Below are positions 1-16,705 of a DNA stretch of 64,000 nt, piece after piece; within the stretch, counting starts at the first letter, position 1, and every line of letters begins with the position of its first letter. Both the position numbers and the translations under genes were made by a program. The stretch spans positions 248,001 to 312,000 of the forward strand of contig MCFH01000049.1 in assembly GCA_002104945.1 (NCBI GenBank). The letters run 5' to 3'. The notes below the pieces were generated by a model. That model made no database searches, had not been told where the DNA came from, and worked only from the letters and a program-made list of their open reading frames with translations. Source of the stretch: Piromyces finnis (Eukaryota > Neocallimastigomycota > Neocallimastigomycetes > Neocallimastigales > Neocallimastigaceae).

Positions 1-197
1 AATAGTTATCAAGTAACACTTTTCTTTTTTAAACTTTTAATATTATTATTTATTTTAATAATTAATTTTATTATAACAATACAATAATATTTCATTATAT
101 AATAAATAAATTATTGAACAAAAAATATTCATTATTGTTTAAAAAAATATACATTATTAGAAATATGATAGTTTTGTATAATATTATTGCTAAAATT

Positions 198-470
198 TTA
201 ATTTTCACTTAATATTGATTCATCCTCAAATGTATTTACAAATGCATTTCCTGTGGAAATTGGTGCATTATTATTCATGTTATTAGTTCTTTTTTTGTTT
301 TTCCTGAATACTTTTAAATATATTATCACCGATAACAGAATTATAAATACACTACCAACAATTAAAACGACAATTAATGAATTATAACCTTTATTAGTTT
401 TTAACTGTGGATTATTAGAAAAATAACTTTTTATAAAAAAATATTGTTATGTACAAATTTTATATTAATA

Positions 471-551
<81 letters not shown>

Positions 552-2465
552 TAAATTTACAATTTTATATTTAATTTCTTGATTTCTTTTGGTATGGAGC
601 CAGTTAAATTGTTATAAGATATAGATCTATTTTAAAATAAAAAACATATATAATTTATTAATTATTTTTTATATAATAGTTAAAAAAAAATCATATCAAT
701 AATAAATATTTTTTTACAAAGTTTTTAATTTTGACAAATTTCCAAGTTCAGATGGTATAGAGCCAGTTAAACTATTATGTGATAAATTTCTTTTAAATAA
801 CGACGATAATTAATATTATTAATTGAATATTATTTTTAAATAAATACATATTGATATATTAATTGAAAATAATTACAATTTTTTTAAATTATATAAATTT
901 CCAAGTTCAGGTGGTATTGAATTGCTTAAATGATTTTCAGCTAAATTTCTATTTTTTTTTAGAAAAAAAAAAAATAAAATAAAAATATGACTTAATATTA
1001 AATATTATTAATTATTCTGTTAGAATAAAAAGTATAAGAGTATATAAAAGCAAATACAAATTCTCTAAATTTTTTAAATTTCCAAACTCAGGAGGTATAC
1101 CACCACTCATATTATTTGAATCAATTTCTCTTTAAATATATATATATAATAAATATATATTTTTAATATGTGAAAATTCGCTTTCAGAATAATTAATAAA
1201 ATATGTTAAGAATTGTTTACAAAGAATTTAGCTTCGAAAGTTTTCCGAGTTCAGAAGGTATTGAACCATTAAATTTATTTACAGATAAATCTCTAATTTA
1301 AAATAAAATAATAATAATAATAAATTAATAATTAATAAGTTAATATAAATGTATTATTAAATTAAATATATATTCAAATAATTACAATAATTCTAAATTT
1401 GATAATTTTTCAAGTTCAAGTGGAATAGGACCACTTAATTTATTTGCATTTAAATGTCTATTTCAAATGAAAATTAATAATTAGCAATAATAAAATATAA
1501 TCTTTTTATTTATTATTTCAGATTAGTTACAATGCTTTTAATTTTGATAATTTTCCCAAAGAGGAAGGGATAGTACCGGTTATATTACTAACAACAATTG
1601 ATCTTTTTAAAAAAATACATATATATAATTAATAAAGGTGAATTATATTTTTAATACGACAATATGTATATCTAGACAAACATACAATTCTTCTAAATTA
1701 GATAAGTTTCCAAGTTCTGGTGGTATTGAACCACTTATTCTCTCTCCTTTTATTTGTCTTTTTTTTAAATAAAAAAAAATTATAATAAATTTATATAATA
1801 TTTTCTAATATTTATGTAACAGTAATATTTATTATAATAATTACAGAAATGTTAAATTTGATAAATTCCCAATTTCAGGTGGTATAGGACCAAGTAATTT
1901 TAATGAATCAATATGTCTGTTTCAAATAATATTAAAATGGCCATTAATATATGTATTGATTTTTTTTTCTTTTTTCTTTTCTAATAATAAAAATATTTTA
2001 AAATAGGTACAAATATTCTAGTTTGGTTAAATTTCCAAATTCAGGTAAGAAAGAATAATTATGGTCGATGTAATTGAAAAATCTTTTTTATAAAAAAAAA
2101 TAAGATGATAATTAGCTGAAATTTAAGTCTGAGCAATATAAAATTATTTAAGGTAAGCTTATTCTTAAAAGTTCAATTATAATTAGAAATATAGAAAGTT
2201 TGACTAATTATGTTCTTTTAATAATTATATAAAAGACTAATATTTCATCGTGTGAAAATATTTTTTAAATATAAAAATATTAACTTATTTACATTTTCGT
2301 GATATGACCATTTGAACATATAACACCATCATATAAACAGCAATTAGCTGATTGTTCCTTATCTAATAATTTGTTTATCACAACACATTCTTCACTAATA
2401 TTGCCTTGAGCATATATAAATTTTATTACAATGATGGCATTAATTAGAAAAAAATATAGATTCAT
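198..2465 (-). CDS. L1: LRR type I membrane protein (12 exons, span given)
   Basis: Secreted LRR protein anchored by one transmembrane helix; the role is unknown, and surface recognition or adhesion is an inference. Exon 1 (2293-2465) starts with an ATG and a hydrophobic signal peptide ending IYAQ, then an N-cap with EECVVINKLL, a CC pair and a final C before NGHITK. It ends at a GTAAAT donor after two codon bases. Ten LRR exons follow, with cores near 2045, 1880, 1720, 1565, 1420, 1250, 1095, 915, 745 and 575. Those counted (2045, 1095, 915, 745) are exactly 72 nt and in the same phase. The last LRR ends KKLNIKL. The final exon gives SNNPQL, a membrane helix, a basic stretch (FRKNKK) and the tail NTFEDESILSEN, stop at 198. 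First of six similar genes in tandem. Exon borders are read by eye from GT/AG sites. Confidence 0.85.
473..549. repeat. (AAT)n microsatellite in the L1 intron
   Basis: About 25 AAT units in the intron between the membrane-anchor exon and the last LRR exon of L1. Confidence 0.95.
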
Positions 2466-3405
2466 TATTAAATTATTATAAATTTTATTAAAGAGGAATT
2501 AACTAATGAAATTTTTTATGAATATATTTTCAAAATAAAAACATATAAACTTTTTAAACTTTAATTTTTAACCTTAAAAAATATCTGATCGTAATATTAA
2601 ATATTTTAAAACTATAAAATAATAATAATAATAATAATAATAACAATAATAACAATAATAAAATATCTTACCCAATATTTTTAATTTTAATTCTTTTTAT
2701 TAGCTTAGTTAGCATTAGAATTATTAATTTAATATTATTATTATTTTTTTTCTACTTTTAAAAAAATAATAAAAGAATAAATGATAAAATAACATTAAAC
2801 ATCAAAGTAAAAATCAACATGAATGTATCCATGTATGGATTAATTTATTAAATACAGTTGTTTTCAAATATTTAAATATTTAAAGTACAGTCAAAAGAAT
2901 GAAAAAGAATTTGCTTTTATTTATAAGAGTACAAATATAATTAAAGTTTATTTAGCCTAATAAAAGTATATTCTTGATATTTTAAATTTTGATAATAAAA
3001 TTAGAGTATTAAAAAAAATAGTGTTTAGAGTTATAGTCATCTTTCTATTATTATAATAAATATAGATTTTATTTTAGTTTATTTTTTATAAATTAGTTTT
3101 AAAAATAAAACTCAATGAAATATATAAATTGAAATATCTTTTTTATTATTATTTTTTTAAATGAAAAATGTTTTCTTGATAAATAAATGCGTACTATTAT
3201 TATTATCAATTTATAATATTTTTACAGGTTATGTATATATATATAGTATACATGATTTTATTTAAAAAAATTTTAAAGTAGCAGTAAATTTGATGATAGT
3301 ATTTTTTGAATATTTCGAAGAAATTTTTTTTATTGTATTCTATCAAATATTTATTATATAATAGCAAAATAATATCTTGATTTACTAAAATGTTATCAAT
3401 AAAAA
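2466..3405. other. Intergenic spacer between L1 and L2
   Basis: Extremely AT-rich spacer holding the presumed L1 promoter and the L2 3' region. It has a short (AAT/AAC)n tract near 2621-2660. No conserved gene is seen; the one open frame here is composed of AT-rich low-complexity codons. Confidence 0.6.
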
Positions 3406-5609
<2,204 letters not shown>

Positions 5610-6344
5610 TGTTTTTCCTTTTTTTTTTTTTAAATCATTGAACTATGTTTTTTAAAATTAAAAAATATATTTTATAAAAAAAAAAAAATTAAAAATTAGA
5701 TTTTTAAAATTAAACCTATTCAAAGCTGGGTTTTTTTTTATATAATAATAGATTTAGTAATAAATTAAATTTTCAATAAATATTATTATATAATATATAG
5801 AAAAAAAATAAAAATAGTTTTTAAAAGAATATCAAAAAAGTATAATCCCTACATGGATACATTATAGGAATATTTTAAATTTTCATATTTGTTAATAATT
5901 CTTTTTTATAATATTCTTTTCTTTTTCTTTTTCTTTTTCTTCTTTTTTTTTATCAAAAATGTAAATACCTATTTAATTAAAATAACCGAAATACATAAAG
6001 ATTCTTCTTTTTTTTTTTTTTTAACATACTAAATAACTTTAAAATAATTTTTAAAAGAATTATATATAAAAATGAAAAAGGAGTTTCAACTATTATTTTT
6101 CTTTCGCTTTAGAAAAAAAAGAAAGAAAAATATAATCAGTAAAGTATATAAATAAATAAATAAATTTTATTAAAAATAATGGTTTTTTTCTTTTCTTTTT
6201 ATAGAAAGTTATCTTGTATTTTATTTAACTAGTTTCTTTTGATATAATTTTATTAATTTTAATAAATCAGTTTACATTTCAAAAATGTAAACAATATTGT
6301 ATACGTTATATACAAATATATATTTACAAAATGTAAAAAAAAAA
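5610..6344. other. Intergenic spacer between L2 and L3
   Basis: AT-rich spacer with many A/T homopolymers and a short TTTTTC-type pyrimidine tract near 5925-5950. No gene is seen. Confidence 0.6.
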
Positions 6345-6989
6345 TTAAACTTCACTCACAACTGATTCCTCCTCAAAAGTATTTACAAAAGCATGTTTTG
6401 TTGAAATCAGTTCCCTATTATTTATATTTTTATTTTTTATATTTTCATTTTTCTTTTTCCTGAATACCTTTAAATATACTGCTACTGATAGTAGAATTAC
6501 AAATAATCCACTAGCTACTAATATGATAATTAATAAATTATTTTCACCAGTTTCGATTAATAACGGGTTATTTGAAGTATACCTTTAATAATAATATTAA
6601 AAAGACAATATTGAATATTAAAATAACGGTATTAATTTATGCATTTTATTATTCTTTTAATTATTCTTATAAAACATTTAAAATAAAATAAAAAAAAAGA
6701 ATATCACTTACAATTTTATATTTGATTTTTTAAGTTTTCTTGGTATAGAACCACTTAAATTGTTGTTAGATAATGATCTATTTTGAATGTTAATTATATA
6801 ATTATTAATATATTTATAATAATATAATATAATAATGTTATATAACTATCAATATTATTAACACAACAATAAAATATTAAAATAATAATAATAATTACAA
6901 GGTTTGTAATTTTGATAAATTTCCAAGCTCGGGTGGAATAGATCCAATTAAATTATTAAAAGATATATTGCTATTCAATTTAAAAGTAA

Positions 6990-7021
<32 letters not shown>

Positions 7022-8524
7022 TTTTTTTATTATTATTATTTCATTTTATTTCTTTATTTATTCTTTAAAAGATAAATATTTAGTTAAAATTAATTACACA
7101 TATTTTAAATTAGTTAACACTCCAATTTCAGGTGGAATAGTACCTGTAAATTTATTATCAGATAAATCTCTATTTTCAAATTAAAATTAAAAAATAAAAA
7201 AAAAAAAAAAAAAAAAAAAAAAACTAATAATAAGTATAAGTGAAATTTTATTAAAATTAATAATAATAATAAAATTATATAAAAAAAAAAAAAGTATTAC
7301 AAATATTCTAAATTTGATAAATTTTCAAGTTCAAGGGGTATGATATCACTTAAATTATTTCGCTCTAGATGCCTATTTCAAATAAAGATGAGGAGAAAAG
7401 TTTAATGAAAATTATTATATATATGAAATAAAATATAAATAATTTATTACATATGTTTTAAATTAGATAAATTTCCAAGTTCAGCAGGTATTGAACCATT
7501 TATTTTATTTTTTGCAACATTTCTATTTCATATTTTATTTAAAATTATATTATTATTTTAATGATATATTAATAAATTTATAATAAATAGCTATCAATAC
7601 ATTTTTTGCAAGTTATATAAATTTCCAAATTCAGGTGGAATAGAACCAGTTAAATTACAATTTACTAATTCCCTTTTTATTTTAAATAGAAAAAAAAAAA
7701 TTCTTTAATAATTAATAATAAACTTATTATTATTATAATTATTATTGTCATAAATTATTTCAATTAAATACATTATTTTCAATTTTGATAACTTCCCTAA
7801 TGAGGAAGGAATAGAGCCTGTTAGCTTACCATTAAAAGAAATATTTCTTTTTTCAAATAAATATAATGAATATAAAATTTTAATTAATTTAAAGTAAAAC
7901 AATATGATAATATGCTTTTCCTAAAAAGATATATAATAATTACAAATTTTCCAAATTAGATAAATTTCCAAGTTCAGGTGGGATCGAGCCATTTATATTT
8001 AAAGAACTTAAAATTCTATTATATTTATATTAAATAAAAAAAGAATATTATACATATATAGTTTATTATTATTATTGTTATTATTATTATTATTCAATGA
8101 ATAAATTTATTGTTGAATTGAAATATTTACAAAGTTTCTAAATTTGATAAATTTCCAAGTTCAGGTGGAATAGAACCACTCATTTTATTTCCAGTAATAT
8201 CTCTATTTTAATTAATATTTATATTAGTATTAATTAAGTAATAATATAATTATACCAGTAGAATTTATTAATTGTTTACAGAAATTTTAAATTTGAAAAA
8301 TTTCCAAGTTCAGGAGGTAGAGAGGTATTAAGAATATTAAAAATTAAATGACTTTTTTCAATAAAAACAGAAAAGAATATTAGCAAAATACTAAATTTTC
8401 CAAATTTTAATTTATTAAAAATAATTTCAAAATTGATTATTTCCAAAAATCATAATGTGAATTAAAAAAAAAAAAAAATCATTTTTTTTCAATTTATTTA
8501 ATAATTGTCTTTATTTTTCTTTGT

Positions 8525-8555
<31 letters not shown>

Positions 8556-8863
8556 TTTGTATAGAAGAAAAAATAATAATTATTTCACAATTGTCTGTCA
8601 AGTTTAGAATACACTAATTTATGACTATTACTATTATATAAAAGTATTTTTTTATAATTTGAATATCTGAAAAATTTGATTCTTTACATTTTAATTACAT
8701 GACCATTTGAACAACTAATTCCTTCATATTGACAACAATTATTTGATTTTTCAATATTTAATAGCTTGTTTATAATATCACATTCTTCATCAATATCCAA
8801 TTGTACAGAAATATGGATGATTATACTTATAATAATATATATAATTAAATATAGTTTAACCAT
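6345..8863 (-). CDS. L3: LRR type I membrane protein (span given)
   Basis: Start taken at the ATG at 8863 because the next residues (MVKLYLIIYIII) form a signal peptide; the frame stays open upstream to 9055, but that part is low-complexity Lys/Phe/Ile. Exon 1 (8688-8863) gives the N-cap DEECDIINKLLNIEKSNNCC, CSNGHVIK and a GTAAAG donor. Ten LRR exons have cores near 8310, 8155, 7970, 7800, 7640, 7475, 7335, 7125, 6925 and 6745. The one near 7800 reads LTGSIPSSLGKLSKL, the variant repeat seen once in most genes of the array. The last exon encodes NNPLLIE, a membrane helix, a basic stop-transfer and NTFEEESVVSEV, stop at 6345. Ligand and role are unknown. Confidence 0.83.
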
Positions 8864-9914
<1,051 letters not shown>

Positions 9915-10075
9915 AGAGTCAATTACTATATTATTATTATAAACAGTACTGAATTGTTCTGAGGAAATTGAACTATCCTTAGTATAATTTAAATTTTCAT
10001 TTTTTTTTCTACTTTTAACTTTTAAATATGTATATAATACTAGAGCAGTTACATTAAAATTTTACAAATTTAAAA
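9915..10075 (-). pseudogene. Relic of an LRR-gene membrane-anchor exon
   Basis: On the minus strand this reads as the end of a membrane helix followed by TYLKVKSRKKNENLNYTKDSS. This resembles the stop-transfer and tail start of L2 (YLRVFRKKKNEN). No LRR exon, N-cap or signal peptide is found upstream as far as L4, so it looks like the 3' remnant of a lost family member. Short and AT-rich, so only moderately sure. Confidence 0.45.
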
Positions 10076-10848
10076 TATTAAAAAAGAAAAGGAATGTCTT
10101 TTTTAATAAAAAACAAAACAAAAAAAAACACTTATATTTAAAATTAAATTTATTAATTTGATGGGCATTTCTTTAATTAATAAATTTATAATGCTATAAT
10201 TAATTCAGTTGATTTATATAATCCTATTTATAAAAATAATTTTCAAGAAAATGGCATATTCAAAACCCTTTAGGTTAAATATGAATCTCTAGATTTAATT
10301 TAATATATATTTGTATATTTGTATATCGTTACAAGTATTTCATTATTTTAATTCTTTCATAAAAAAATTTAAAAACAATTTATCAAATTTAGAAGAGAAT
10401 AAAAATATTCGGTTTTTATTCCTTAAAAAAAACTTTTATAATATATAAAATTTTTATATAAAAATGTTGGGAAAATAAAAATATAAATATATATAATTTA
10501 AAAATGAAAAAAAATTAATTGAATAAAATATAAATTATTATTTTTTTTATCAAATCTTAAAATAATAACATTTTAAAAGAATTAATAACCTTAAATGATT
10601 TATTATTATAAAAACTAAATGTGTGAATAATATTTTTTTTCATTTATATTAAAAATAATTGATGATAATTACAAAATATATTTATATGAAATATTGTTGG
10701 ATAAATATCTTTAAAATAACTTTATTAATATTGACTTTGATTTTAATTATGTCAAGCATAGTATTTTATTCTGTTTTGTTTGTTGTTATTTTAGTTGTAA
10801 TAATTACTCTATTACTTTTATTTCTATTGAAATACCATAAAAAAAAGC
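10076..10848. other. Spacer between the relic and L4
   Basis: AT-rich, no gene seen. A 65-codon plus-strand frame at 10659-10856 is hydrophobic low-complexity sequence running into the end of L4 and is not called. Confidence 0.5.
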
Positions 10849-12195
10849 TCATTTAAAAGTACTAGTTGTTATGTTACTAACTGTTGATCTGTTAGTACTC
10901 ACAGTCATATTACTAATTCCTAATCTAGTAGCATTATTAACACCTAAAGAAGGATTATTTCTTGGAGCCGAAGATGATGCATAGCTCGTATTTCTATTAT
11001 CAACACCAACATTTTTTTTAGTTTTTGAATATACAAATGCAAAAAGTATACTTAGGCCTAGTACGCAGGCAATAATAACAATAATAATAATTATTGTTGA
11101 ATCATTACTACTATCAGAACCTAATAATGGATTATTAGATGTATATCTTTTATAATAAAAATAGCAAAAAATATAATATTTAATAACAAAATCACAATGT
11201 AATATATTATAAATCTTCATTTTTTAATTTATATAACATTTTTAAAATCTTTAATAATTAAATTACAGTTTTATATTTAGTTTCTTGACTTCTTTTGGTA
11301 TAGAACCACTTAAGTTATTGTTTGATAATGTTCTATTTCAAATAAAAAAAACAATAACAATTAATAACAAATAATATTATTTAATTTGCATTAATTATAA
11401 TTAATTACAAAGTTTTTAATCTTGATAAATTTCCAAGTTCATGTGGTATAGAACCTGTTAAATCATTAGTAGATAAATCCCTATTTAGTTAAGAATTTAA
11501 GTATTCAAATATAAATAAAATAATATAATTAATATATATAAACAAAATAAAAATTCTTCTTTTCTATAAACTATTTACAATGTTTCAATATTAGATAATT
11601 TTCCAAGTTCAGGTGGTATGGAATCGCTTAATTTATTTTGCGATAAATTTCTAGTTAAAATATAATTGAAATATATAGTATATATATAATATTTAAAAAT
11701 TAATTATTACAATAATAACTAATAAAATTATATTAATTATTACAATATTTTTAAGTTTGATAAATTTCCAAGTTCAGACGGAATAGAACCACTTAATTTA
11801 TTTTCAGCCAATTCTCTGATTTAATACAAGAATTATTATAAAAATACTATTTTAAGATACATAATATTAAATGTTTTATATTAAAAATGAGAATAATTCA
11901 ATAGTAAAATATATACAATATTTTTAAATTAGATAATTTCCCAAGTTCAGAAGGAATAAAACCACTTAACTTATTTCCATTTATATTTCTATTGAATATA
12001 AAAGATATATATATAATAATATATATTAATGTTAACAAATAAATTATTGAAATATATTCTTTATCCAATATTATTTTAGATTGTATTGATTACATCTCTT
12101 CTAAGTTAGACAAATTTCCAAGTTCAGGTGGAATAGAACCACTTAAACCATTATTATGTAATTTTCTATTTAAAATAGAAAAAAAAATAATTTAA

Positions 12196-12280
<85 letters not shown>

Positions 12281-13119
12281 ATTATTTTCAATTTTGATAA
12301 CTTCCCTAATGAGGAAGGAATAGAGCCTTTTAAATTAATTCTTGAAAGATATCTTTTTCAAATTCATTTAAAACTTTTGATTAATAAAACACATTAATAA
12401 TATAAAATAAATTTTTTATTACTGAATGATAATTACAACTCTTCTAAGTCAGATATATTTCCAAGTTCATTTGGTATTGAACCACTCATATTACCTCCAT
12501 CTATGTATCTTTTTTTAAAAATTAAAAAAAAAAATTACATAATTAATTATTATTATATTATCCTATATACCTAATATGAAAAGTTATAATAATATATTAC
12601 ATAAACTTTAGTTTTGATAAATTTCCAAGCTCAGCTGGTATTGAACCATTTAAATTGTCTATTTTAACATATCTATTTGATTAAAATTAACGCTATTATT
12701 ATTAACTTATACAAAATTTTACAACGCAACGATATTTAATAAATAAAAATTTCTAAAATAATTACAAATATTCTAAATTTGATAAATTTCCTAGTTCAGA
12801 TGGTAGTTCAATATTAGCACCATCACTAATATATAAATAACTTTTTTAATGAAATAATATATAAAATCAAATTATTTTTTACATTAATGGATAATTTTCT
12901 TTATGAATTTTGAAATTTATATATAATGTAATAATTTTTCTATTACATTTTAATAATACGATTATTCGAACATATAACTCCATTATTTAAGCAACAATTA
13001 TAGGATGGTTCTTTTCTTAATATTTTATTAATCGGAATACAATCTTCGATAGTATCACTTTGTGCATATATAAGTTTTAATATAATAATGATATTAATTA
13101 GTATAAAAGATATATTCAT
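10849..13119 (-). CDS. L4: LRR type I membrane protein, Ser/Thr-rich tail (span given)
   Basis: ATG at 13119, signal peptide ending IYAQ, N-cap EDCIPINKILRKEPSYNCC, then CSNNRII and a GTAATA donor. Ten LRR exons have cores near 12790, 12625, 12460, 12300, 12130, 11945, 11775, 11600, 11430 and 11295; the one near 12300 carries the SSLGKL variant. The last exon encodes YTSNNPLLGSDSSNDST, a helix rich in Ile/Val, a basic stop-transfer (YSKTKKN) and a tail of about 65 residues rich in Ser, Thr and Asn that ends TSTFK. The tail lacks the NTFEDES end of L1, L2 and L3 and is closest to that of L5, so L4 and L5 form a second tail class. Role unknown. Confidence 0.83.
12198..12279. repeat. (ATT)n microsatellite in an L4 intron
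   Basis: About 27 ATT units directly downstream, in gene direction, of the LRR exon with core near 12300. Confidence 0.95.
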
Positions 13120-13339
13120 TTTTTGTAATATAAAATAAAATAATATAATATTAAAACAATAACTAAATTGAATTAAATGCTTTATTATTTATAATAGAAT
13201 TATTAAATATAGATTTAAAATTATTAAATAATATTATTTTATATAATTCCACATTTTTTCATATATAAAGATAAAATTGTTAATCTAAATTTATATAAAA
13301 TAATTATATAAAAATAAAGAAACTTAATAACTTTTCCAA

Positions 13340-13960
13340 ATATTAAAAAATTACATTTCAATTGGTATTAATCCACTCATTCTAACTCTATATAAATATC
13401 TACTTTAAAATAAAATTCACCAAAAATATAAAATTTTTAAACTTTATTTGATAATAAAACCTTTTTATTTCAATTAAAAATTATTAACTCTAATAAAATT
13501 CTTTTAAAGAACTATAAATTTTCCTAAAATGATGAATTTCATTTTAAGATGATAACTTTTCGAAAAATATAAATATATTTAAAATATAAATATTTTGCTT
13601 TAATAAATATAGTAAAATAAAAAAAAATTACAACTTTTTATATAATTATGAAAGGTTTGAATTTATTTCAATAATTCTAAATTAGTGATTTTTTTTCCAT
13701 CAATATGGAATTGGATTTTTGTAGAGACTATAATATTTTTACCTTACTTATTATATAATAAATATTAGTTGAATTTATTTTAAATACATTGCCTCTTAAC
13801 AACAATTATTTATATTTCCCTTTTTTTTATGTTTTTTTTTAATGCATTCTATTTTTTAGTATTATTTATTAATAGTTTTTTTTTTTCAAATAAAGGTTGT
13901 ATTATATTTTTATGAATATATTTCTTCCATTAATTTTATTTAATAAACCATTAATAGAAA
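13340..13960 (-). pseudogene. Relic of an LRR gene between L4 and L5
   Basis: Scattered remains on the minus strand: an LRR-like piece near 13350-13405 reading YLYRVRMSGLIPIE, and an N-cap-like piece near 13790-13850 with an EC start and an NNCC motif followed by a stop. No open exon chain links them. Best read as a decayed member of the L family; the limits are approximate. Confidence 0.42.
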
Positions 13961-14269
13961 ATGAAATAATTTTATAAAATATACAATTATAATAAATTAA
14001 ATAAGAGGATTTCATTATACATTATGGAAATATTTAAGAAGCTTCATTACTTTTTAATATTTAATAATATTCATATTTACATTATGATGAGTAGTTGTTA
14101 TGGAAATTTTATATATGTTAAGATATTACTATTTTTACTTTTGAAATGATATTATATTATCATAATAATATGATATTAGTAATAATGCCGTTTTTGTGAA
14201 CGTTACATCAGTAATCATTGTATTATTATATTTTATTAATAAATTTTAAACAAAGTAGGTCTTGAAACA

Positions 14270-15587
14270 TTAAAATATTGATATACTAGTATTACAAGTG
14301 TTGTTACTAACTATTGATTTATTATTATTATTATTATTAGCATTACTAAAAGTATTACTATTCTTTGAACATGAATACATTGCATAGCTTAAATTTTTTT
14401 TAAAAGCAACCTTTTTCTTAGCTTTTATATATGTATATAAAATGACTAAAACGATGATTAATATGCATCCAATAATCGGAAGAATAATAATTAATAAATT
14501 ATTACTCTCTGTTTTTAATAAAGGATTATTAGATATTAATCTATAAGGTAAAATAATTATAAAAAGTATATTTTTATAAAGAAATATGGTATATAACGGG
14601 AATGATTATATTAATTATTTTTTAATTATAAATCATGATATAATAATGAATGAGATATTAATTACATATTTATATTTAATTTCTTTATTTCTTCTGGAAT
14701 AGAACCACTTAAATTATTGTCGGATAAATATCTATTATATAGATAAATAGATAGGTAGATGAAACAAATTAATAAATGGATATACTTTTTTATAATAAAA
14801 AAATATTTTAAATTTATTACAGAGTTTTTAATTTTGATAAATTTCCAAGTTCAGGTGGAATAGAACCAGATAATTGATTATTCGATAAATTTCTTTCATA
14901 ATAATAATTATAAATTATTAAAAATAATATAACATAATCATTAAAAAAAAAAGATATATAAATGAATTTACAATGTTTCTAAAATGGATAAATTTCCAAG
15001 CTCATGAGGTATTTCACCACTTAAATTATTCTGAGATAAATTTCTATTTCAAAAAAAAATAAAAATAAAATTGAAAGATTTTTAATATTAATTATGGTAA
15101 AGTATTTTATTCAAATTGATGATATTAAGATATTAATTAATTACAAATATTTCAAATTAGATATATTCCCAAGTTCAGGAGGTATAGAACCCTCCAAATT
15201 AAACCCGGATAAATCTCTATTTCATAAAAAAAATAATACAATTAATAATAACATATATTTTTCCATTAAATTTTTTCAATGATTCTAAATTAAATAATTT
15301 TCTAATTTCTTTTATAAATCGGAGATTTGTTTAAAATAAGATATTTCACTTTACATAATAAACTATTTCTTTAAAAATTCTATATTAATAAAATAAGACT
15401 TTAATATATTCATATATTACATTTTAGTGATATGATCATTCGAACATATAATTCCTTCTTCTAAACAACAATTATTTGATTGCTCTTTATTTAACAGTTT
15501 GTTTATTACATCACATTCATTACTTTGAGCGAATGACAGTTTTAAAATAATAATGAAATTAATCAGTAAATTAAATAATATATTCAT
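14270..15587 (-). CDS. L5: short LRR type I membrane protein (span given)
   Basis: ATG at 15587, signal peptide ending SFAQ, N-cap SNECDVINKLLNKEQSNNCC, CSNDHITK and a donor. Only four clear LRR exons remain (cores near 15180, 15005, 14850 and 14700); a fifth, first in the gene, near 15270-15330 is degraded and lacks the GSIP core. The last exon encodes SNNPLLKTES, a membrane helix, YIKAKKK and an Asn-rich tail ending NTSISIF, related to that of L4. An AAT run in the tail gives an Asn string. Either a shortened but working gene or one on the way to loss; the signal and anchor ends are intact. Confidence 0.75.
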
Positions 15588-16705
15588 TATTTATTTTTAT
15601 TATTAATTATTGAAATACATGGATTTATAAAATATAAAATTATTTTTTTACTTTTAGAATATTTAATATTTAAATATAAAAATAAGATTTATTCCCAAAG
15701 GTATTATAAATATGTATTGATTGATTTTTTATTAATAATACAAAAATATATATTAACTTTATTTAAATTAATAAAAAAAAATTTTTGGAAAACTTTATTA
15801 TTTTTATTTTATTATAAAATAATATGAATATATATTGCATACCAAATAACATTACTAGTTCTATATTGTTAATTTGATTAACTTTAAATTATAAAAAATT
15901 ATGTCTTTTATTACATTATTTATTATTTTTCAAAAATAAAAATCGCATCTCAATAATTCTTTTGCTTTTATATTATTAATAAAAAAAATACAAACTATTT
16001 AAGCTATAAAGAATTTTCCAATTATTTAAATATTTATTATTTTATTATTAATTACAATTAGAATGACACATTTAGATATTATTTTTTCTTAAAGCAATAT
16101 TAGAGAGATTGTAAATGAATAATTTAACATTGTTAAATATCATATTTTTATTATCATTATTATTTCTATTATTATTGTTATTTTTTTTTTTTTTTTTTTT
16201 TTTGATATTACTTTAAATATTTTTTTCAAATGAGAAGATAATCCTATTATTATAAAAACTATTAGAAATTAATATAAGATTACGCATATAATTAAAATTA
16301 ACAATTATTACAATTTTTATAAATTCAAAGTTTGAGTTGGACAAAATCAATATTTCCTTTGATATAGCAACTTAAAAATTTTAATTAATATTTTTATGAA
16401 CTTTTATAATCTTTTAAATTAAACAGCTTTTTATACAAATGAAGTAGAAAAGAATCAACAGATATATGATTTTTTTATTATAATTGATAAATAAACTACA
16501 AGATTTCTTATTTTTCAAATAAAATTTTCTTGTTTAAAAAATATTGAACTAATATTATACTATACACATTAAAATAGTTATATGAATATGAAAATATTTT
16601 ATTTAATTTTAAATTTATTAATATGTAATCGTTTTAAAAAAAAAAAAAAAGCACAGTAACATAATTCAACGGTTAATAAATGATATATAAATATATTAAA
16701 TTTAA
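15588..16705. other. Intergenic spacer
   Basis: AT-rich with T homopolymers near 16182-16204. A stretch at 16310-16380 might be a very degraded LRR exon on the minus strand, but the match is too weak to call. Nothing else is seen. Confidence 0.5.

Noticed and set aside
10659-10856. 65-codon hydrophobic plus-strand frame before L4
   Set aside because: AT-rich low complexity, no signal or partner, and it runs into the end of L4 on the other strand.
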